Shown here: piece by piece, positions 60,119 through 64,000 of the stretch
Layout: every line of letters starts with the position of its first letter
Numbering within the stretch: the stretch's first letter is position 1
NCBI RefSeq assembly: GCF_900637185.1
Contig: NZ_LR134352.1
Coordinates: 1 to 64,000, forward strand
Length of the DNA stretch: 64,000 nt
Reading direction: 5' to 3'
From: Nocardia asteroides
GTDB taxonomy: Bacteria; Actinomycetota; Actinomycetes; Mycobacteriales; Mycobacteriaceae
Translations under genes and position numbers: made by a program
Notes under the pieces: model-generated
The model's database searches: none
Seen by the model: the letters and a program-made list of their open reading frames with translations, nothing else
What the model was told of the DNA's origin: nothing

Positions 60119-60163
60119 GTCAATTTTGATTGACGATCCCCCGAGTTGTCAACAAAAATTGAC
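60119..60163 (-). promoter_or_regulatory. Two GTCAA-N6-TTGAC operators over the HTH/Clp-N promoter
   Basis: GTCAATTTTGATTGAC (60119-60134) and GTCAACAAAAATTGAC (60148-60163) both have the form GTCAA-N6-TTGAC; their centres are 29 bp apart. On the minus strand the far site includes the -35 TTGACA and the near site includes the -10 CAAAAT. They are probable sites for the HTH protein. Confidence 0.7.
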
Positions 60164-60166
60164 GAA

Positions 60167-60709
60167 TCAGCTCAGCCGGTAGACCAGCTTCGCGAACTGC
60201 CCCATCCGCGCGACATCCACCAGCCGCAGCCGATCGGCCAGGATTCGGCGCGGCAGCAACGGCGCACCACCGCCCAGCGTCACCGGCGTGACGCCGACGA
60301 TCACCTCGTCGAGCAGGCCCGCGTCGGCGAACTGCCCGGCGAGCTCACCACCGCCCAGAATCCAGATGTCGCGATCCCCCGCCGCGGCCACCATCTCGGC
60401 ATGTATCGACGCCACCGGCCCCTGGACGAAACGCACCCGCGCGTCGGGAATCGCGGGCAGCTCACGGTGCGTGAACACCCAGGCGGGCCGATCGCCGTAG
60501 TTCTCACCCCAGTGCCCGGGCGGATCGTTGGCCGCCATCCACTCGTAGGTCGTCGCACCCAGACACAGGACACCGACCTCGCGCAGGAACTCGTCGATAT
60601 CGCCGGTGGCCGGCTCGGCATCGGTCACGGCCATCAGCCAGTCCAGCGAGTTGTCGGGGTCGGCGATGTAGCCGTCGAGACTGGCGGCGGTGTAGTAGCG
60701 GGTCGTCAT
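60167..60709 (-). CDS. Dihydrofolate-reductase-like (RibD C-terminal fold) protein
   Basis: ATG 60709 gives 180 residues: TTRYYTAASLDGYIADPDNSLDWLM at the N-terminus, VLCLGATTYEWMAAN and later IWILGGGELAGQFADAGLLDEVIVGVTPVTLGGGAPLLP. This is the RibD_C/DHFR-like family, NADPH-type oxidoreductases, not the housekeeping DHFR. The substrate is unknown. It lies downstream of the PLP enzyme with a hairpin between, and its stop is close to the HTH/Clp-N promoter. Confidence 0.88.
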   Translation of the reverse strand: MTTRYYTAASLDGYIADPDNSLDWLMAVTDAEPATGDIDEFLREVGVLCLGATTYEWMAANDPPGHWGENYGDRPAWVFTHRELPAIPDARVRFVQGPVASIHAEMVAAAGDRDIWILGGGELAGQFADAGLLDEVIVGVTPVTLGGGAPLLPRRILADRLRLVDVARMGQFAKLVYRLS

Positions 60710-60726
60710 GACCACCGATCCTGGCA

Positions 60727-60757
60727 GCGAAACCTGACATCTCCGGTCAGGTTTCGC
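60727..60757 (-). terminator. Hairpin between the PLP enzyme and RibD-like genes
   Basis: GCGAAACCTGAC and its perfect 12-bp complement enclose a 7-base loop, 2 bases past the PLP-enzyme stop. There is no T run. It may be a weak terminator or an mRNA 3' end. Confidence 0.6.
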
Positions 60758-60759
60758 CG

Positions 60760-61845
60760 TCAGCCGTGCCAGCGGCCGGTGCCGAGGAATTCGGTGAGTA
60801 CGGCGGTGGGCCCGGCGAGGTCGAGGTGCTGACTGGCGACCCACGCGTCGTCGAAGTACGTGCCCGCGTAGCGGTCGCCACCGTCGCACAGCAGCGTCAC
60901 CACGCTGCCGCTGCGGCCCTCGGCGAGCAGTTCGGAGACCAGGTGGAACGCGCCCCACAGGTTCGTCCCCGTCGACCCGCCCACGCGACGCCCGAGCGCC
61001 ACGCTGGCATGCCGGGCGGTGGCCACCGAGGCGGCGTCGGGAACGACGACCATCCGGTCGACCACCTGCCCCACGAACGACGGCTCCACCCGCGGCCTGC
61101 CGATGCCCTCGATCCGCGACGGCATCCCGGTCTCGTAGCCCGCGTCCCCGGTCTCGTACCCGCCGAAGAACGCCGAGTGCTCCGGGTCCACCACGGCCAG
61201 CCGCGTGGCATGCCTGCGATAGCGGATGTAGCGGCCGATGGTGGCGCTGGTGCCGCCGGTGCCCGCGCCGACCACGATCCACTCCGGGATCGGGTGGGTC
61301 TCCAGCGCCAGCTGCTGGAAGATGGATTCGGCGATGTTGTTGTTGCCGCGCCAGTCGGTCGCGCGCTCGGCGTGGGTGAACTGGTCCATGAAATGCCCGC
61401 CGGTCTCGGCGGCCAGGCGCTTGGCCTCGGTGTACATCTCCGGCCCGCGCTCCACGAAATGGCACCGGCCGCCCTGGGCCTCGATCAGCGCGATCTTCTG
61501 CGGTGAGGTGCTCGCCGGCATCACCGCCACGAAATCCAGTCCGAGCAGGTTCGCGAAATAGGCCTCGCTCACCGCCGTCGACCCCGACGACGCCTCGATC
61601 ACCGTGGTGCCCTCGGTGACCCAGCCGTTGCAGATCGCGTACAGAAATAGCGAACGGGCCAGCCGGTGCTTGAGGCTGCCGGTGATGTGGGTCGACTCGT
61701 CCTTGAGGTACAGCTGCACCGGCCAGGCGGCGGGCAGCGGATACCGCAACAGGTGGGTGTCGGCCGAGCGCTGGGAATCCGCGTCGATCAGCCGGACGGC
61801 GTTGTCGACCCAGTCACGCGGGGCGCTGCGATCGAGGTATTTCAC
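60760..61845 (-). CDS. cds1: PLP-dependent cysteine synthase-like protein (Cds1-type desulfhydrase)
   Basis: The 361-residue fold-type II enzyme has the PLP Lys59 in [19 protein letters not shown], the Asn/Ser/Gly loop [15 protein letters not shown], and the phosphate loop [16 protein letters not shown]. The unusual [11 protein letters not shown] context and the C-terminal [10 protein letters not shown] match the M. tuberculosis Rv3684 (Cds1) group, which degrades L-cysteine to hydrogen sulfide, pyruvate and ammonia. The symbol is by resemblance. The start overlaps the upstream DUF4229 gene by 4 bases. Confidence 0.82.
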   Translation of the reverse strand: MKYLDRSAPRDWVDNAVRLIDADSQRSADTHLLRYPLPAAWPVQLYLKDESTHITGSLKHRLARSLFLYAICNGWVTEGTTVIEASSGSTAVSEAYFANLLGLDFVAVMPASTSPQKIALIEAQGGRCHFVERGPEMYTEAKRLAAETGGHFMDQFTHAERATDWRGNNNIAESIFQQLALETHPIPEWIVVGAGTGGTSATIGRYIRYRRHATRLAVVDPEHSAFFGGYETGDAGYETGMPSRIEGIGRPRVEPSFVGQVVDRMVVVPDAASVATARHASVALGRRVGGSTGTNLWGAFHLVSELLAEGRSGSVVTLLCDGGDRYAGTYFDDAWVASQHLDLAGPTAVLTEFLGTGRWHG

Positions 61846-62168
61846 GCAGCGGACCCGTCGTCGTCACCCCGCAATCGGGCCCGCAGCTGCGCCTTGTCCT
61901 GGCGGCGGCGCGCGTCGACGACGGCGATGTCCTCGTTCACCTTGGTGCGCAGTTTCTTGAACAGGGTCAGCGACAGCGGCATCGCGACGATCAGCGCGAA
62001 CAGCGCCGCTACGATGATCGGGATCTCCACGCCGATGAGCTTGGCGATGCCGATGATGAGCGCGGCGATCACCACGACGAGCCCGAGGCGGGCCAGCGTG
62101 TAGAGCGCCAGATTGCGGAACAGCCGCTTCCCCGCGCCAGAACCTTGCTGACCAGTTGCTTCACTCAC
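61842..62168 (-). CDS. DUF4229-like small membrane protein
   Basis: GTG 62168 is chosen because TAGGCT (minus strand, 62181-62176) ends 7 bases upstream, with no Shine-Dalgarno; the frame stays open to 62297 without support. The 108-residue product has two close hydrophobic segments ([27 protein letters not shown] and [20 protein letters not shown]) and a basic, charged tail ([17 protein letters not shown]), as in DUF4229. It overlaps the desulfhydrase gene by 4 bases and so shares its operon, though no functional link is known. Confidence 0.8.
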   Translation of the reverse strand: MSEATGQQGSGAGKRLFRNLALYTLARLGLVVVIAALIIGIAKLIGVEIPIIVAALFALIVAMPLSLTLFKKLRTKVNEDIAVVDARRRQDKAQLRARLRGDDDGSAA

Positions 62169-62333
62169 GCCCAACAGCCTAACCCCGTCGCGGCCTGGCC
62201 CGATGCGGCCCCGTTCGCGGCTTTTGTCTATTACTTCCCCTTTACCAACAGTAGGTGGTTCGACTACGTGGGGGTCGCAGTGCGACGATGACGCCATCTG
62301 ATGAGGGAACTGTCGAGAACGGAGAGGTTAGCT

Positions 62334-62543
62334 ATGACTGCGATCACCGTCGGCGGCCAGGACACTCTGCTGACACCAGGCCAAGTGGCCGCCATGTTCC
62401 ACGTAGACCCCAAGACCGTCACTCGGTGGGCCCATGCGGGCAGGCTCGGTTCGCTGCGCACTCCGGGCGGGCATCGCCGATTCCGCGAGTCCGAGGTTCT
62501 GCAGTTGCTCAAATCGCTCACCACCGAGGCAGCTCCGCGCTGA
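62334..62543 (+). CDS. bldC: BldC-type MerR-like DNA-binding protein
   Basis: ATG 62334 follows GGAGAGG. The 69-residue product is one winged HTH: LLTPGQVAAMFHVDPKTVTRWAHAGRLGSLRTPGGHRRFRESEVLQLL. It is near-identical in pattern to Streptomyces BldC, a developmental regulator that binds DNA cooperatively on direct repeats. In non-sporulating relatives its role is less clear. The 165 bases upstream hold no gene. A small membrane protein follows on the same strand. Confidence 0.93.
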   Translation: MTAITVGGQDTLLTPGQVAAMFHVDPKTVTRWAHAGRLGSLRTPGGHRRFRESEVLQLLKSLTTEAAPR

Positions 62544-62659
62544 CCCGACCGGCAGGCGCGAGTCCGTCCGCGGGCTCGCGTTCGCCGGAAATTTCCCTTC
62601 TGTTGCGGATGTGCACATGGCACGGACACGGCTACCCTCGATAGCAGGAGGTGAGCGAC

Positions 62660-62854
62660 GTGACGTACCTGTTGGCACTCATCGCGATCGTGGCCGTCGC
62701 GGTGTTGTGCTGGAAGGCGTTCGGCCCGGAGAAGCCCCGCCCGTATTCCGGTCCCCCTTCGCGTAGACCGATCCTCGGCCCCGACGACGACCCGGAATTC
62801 CTGTGGCGCCTGAACAAGCAGCACCGCGACGATTCCGGCCAGTCCGACCTGTAG
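62660..62854 (+). CDS. Small single-span protein
   Basis: I choose GTG 62660 over GTG 62651 because AGGAGG (62646-62651) is 8 bases from the former and overlaps the latter. The 64-residue product is one N-terminal hydrophobic helix (TYLLALIAIVAVAVLCWKAF) and a hydrophilic, Pro/Asp-rich tail (GPPSRRPILGPDDDPEFLWRLNKQ). The conserved-looking PDDDPEFLWRL tail and position after bldC suggest a real gene found in related actinomycetes. Function unknown. Confidence 0.72.
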   Translation: MTYLLALIAIVAVAVLCWKAFGPEKPRPYSGPPSRRPILGPDDDPEFLWRLNKQHRDDSGQSDL

Positions 62855-62922
62855 CTCGGACGTGACCTTTCCCACATACCCCCCGATGCACCGCGAAAAA
62901 CCCGGGTAGATAACGTATTCCG

Positions 62923-63576
62923 GTGATCGATGTGCAGCAGAGTTCCATTCCGACCACCTGGCGCGCGGCCGACGGCAGCGCCGTGACGTTCACCGAGGCA
63001 CGGTCGGCGTGGACTCGCGCGGCACACGAGGTGCTCGCGGACACCGCGACCAGGTTCAACAACTTCATCGTCAACACGGAGCTGGCCGAGCTGGTCCAGG
63101 AGGAATCCGGGATCCGCACGCAGGTCAAATGGCAGCACTGGCTGCCCGTCGTGCTGGACCGGGTCGCCGAGCACTGTCACAAGAACAACGAGCCGCCGCT
63201 GAGCGCGCTGTGCGTGCGCAAGAACCAGACGGTGGGCACCGGCTACCGCTACATCCTCGAACTCGCGGGCCTGCCCATCCCCGACGATCTGGAGATGCAC
63301 GCCGCCGCCGCCCGCTGGCAGTGCTACCAGCACTACGCCACCGACCTCCCCGCCGACGGTGGCCTGCCCACCCTCCCCCCGAAGGTCGCGGCGCTGCGCC
63401 ACCAGACCTCCCAGGACCTCGCCGCCGCCGAAGCGGCCGAGGCCGCCGTCAAGCCCAAGCGCACCGCCGCCGCCCGCCGCACCGTCACCGTGCCCAAGCC
63501 GGAACCGGTCCGCAAGCCCGTGTGCCTGAACTGCCACGTGGAACTCCCGGCCAACAAGATCTGCTACTACTGCTGA
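62923..63576 (+). CDS. Unknown protein with C-terminal zinc ribbon
   Basis: The 217-residue protein begins MIDVQQSSIPTTWRAADG. A helical core of about 150 residues (TRFNNFIVNTELAELVQEESGIRTQVKWQHWLPVVLDRVAEHCH) is followed by a basic Lys/Pro/Ala linker and a C-terminal zinc ribbon with two CxxC pairs (CLNC and CYYC). The core looks like an uncharacterised actinobacterial domain. TAACGT (62911-62916) ends 6 bases before GTG 62923, so a leaderless mRNA is likely. No partner gene is evident. Confidence 0.78.
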   Translation: MIDVQQSSIPTTWRAADGSAVTFTEARSAWTRAAHEVLADTATRFNNFIVNTELAELVQEESGIRTQVKWQHWLPVVLDRVAEHCHKNNEPPLSALCVRKNQTVGTGYRYILELAGLPIPDDLEMHAAAARWQCYQHYATDLPADGGLPTLPPKVAALRHQTSQDLAAAEAAEAAVKPKRTAAARRTVTVPKPEPVRKPVCLNCHVELPANKICYYC

Positions 63577-63616
63577 CCCGTCCGCAGGCCCCGATCGCGG
63601 GGCCTGCGTCCCCGGC

Positions 63617-63916
63617 TCAGCCCTGCTCGCCGGTGCAGTACGTCTTGGCCAGCACCGGCCCCGGCCCGAGCTCCCTGGCCGCCGCGACCGCCGCCGCTTC
63701 CGCCTCCTGAGCGGTCGCCGCGATGCGCACCCGATAGTCGCCGCTGCGCCCACGCTTGTCCCGCCCGGTCACCGCCAGCGACGCGCATTCATCGACGAAC
63801 CGCGCGACGACCACACAATCCGGCCGGTCACACAACCCCCGCGCACTCGCCTCCGCGTCCTCCCAGCTCGGATAGTTCACCGCCGACACGACGTGCGAGG
63901 AATCCGCCCGATCCAT
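63617..63916 (-). CDS. Small DUF4189-like protein
   Basis: ATG 63916 follows GGGGTGA and gives 99 residues: DRADSSHVVSAVNYPSWEDAEASARGLCDRPDCVVVARFVDECASLAVTGRD and so on. The alternation of short strand, Cys, and ARFVDECASLAV resembles the DUF4189 repeat, which is normally secreted, but no signal peptide is seen here. Three cysteines in the front half and one near the end. The start could also be GTG 63925. Convergent with the zinc-ribbon gene. Function unknown. Confidence 0.6.
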   Translation of the reverse strand: MDRADSSHVVSAVNYPSWEDAEASARGLCDRPDCVVVARFVDECASLAVTGRDKRGRSGDYRVRIAATAQEAEAAAVAAARELGPGPVLAKTYCTGEQG

Positions 63917-64000
63917 GACGATCACCCCGTGAAGCCCGTCGTCACCCCCCTCCGCCCCGCGACCCCAACTCCCCCGACAACCATCCCCGCCACAGCCACC

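Overview
The window is GC-rich chromosomal DNA from a mycolic-acid actinomycete, most likely Nocardia. The grounds are protein sequence and gene order: a rpoB-rpoC / mkl / rplJL / rplKA / nusG / secE / tRNA-Trp / hydroxyacyl dehydratase / rpmG block, followed by a menaquinone block whose order (yajQ, htpX, grcC1, menJ, pimB-like mannosyltransferase, menG, menD, menB, VOC protein, menE, menA) follows the Mycobacterium tuberculosis Rv0534-Rv0566 region. The fused HadA/HadB enzyme and the length of rpoC fit Nocardia/Rhodococcus better than Mycobacterium. I see no rRNA, prophage, insertion sequence, integrase or CRISPR array.

Layout. 1-12.2 kb is a mixed metabolic and accessory region: an acetyltransferase end, pirin, an ArsR/SRPBCC pair, a flavin monooxygenase, two aldo/keto-type or transporter genes with divergent regulators, cyanase opposite a formate/nitrite-type channel, a Fic protein, and two paralogues of an unrecognised family. 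12.3-29.9 kb is the transcription/translation block, read almost entirely on the minus strand. It has an L10 leader with an attenuator hairpin, one MFS pump on the opposite strand, and tRNA-Trp, tRNA-Met, tRNA-Thr and tRNA-Tyr. 30-59 kb holds the menaquinone genes, mixed with a 1405-residue nitrate reductase/flavoprotein fusion, a DrrAB-type exporter and a 1265-residue AfsR/SARP-type regulator. 59.3-64 kb contains a ClpC N-domain/HTH operon, a PLP desulfhydrase, bldC and several small unknown proteins.

How the parts work together. grcC1 makes the polyprenyl tail; menD, menE, menB, menA and menG carry out steps of head-group synthesis, tail attachment and methylation; menJ saturates the tail. 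menF, menH and menC are not here. Cyanase, the channel and the nitrate reductase fusion all bear on inorganic nitrogen use.

A recurrent feature is a TANNNT hexamer ending 6-8 bases before the start codon with no Shine-Dalgarno sequence, which predicts leaderless mRNAs (EamA, CGNR, Fic, VOC, DUF2505, DUF3592-like, menG, menB, SRPBCC, menA, holin-like, DUF4229 and zinc-ribbon genes). I used this to choose starts. The observations most worth following are the HTH/Clp-N operon with two 16-bp operators of the same form, the overlapping -10 elements at 35478-35487, the palindrome between cyanase and the channel, and the unknown paralogue family.
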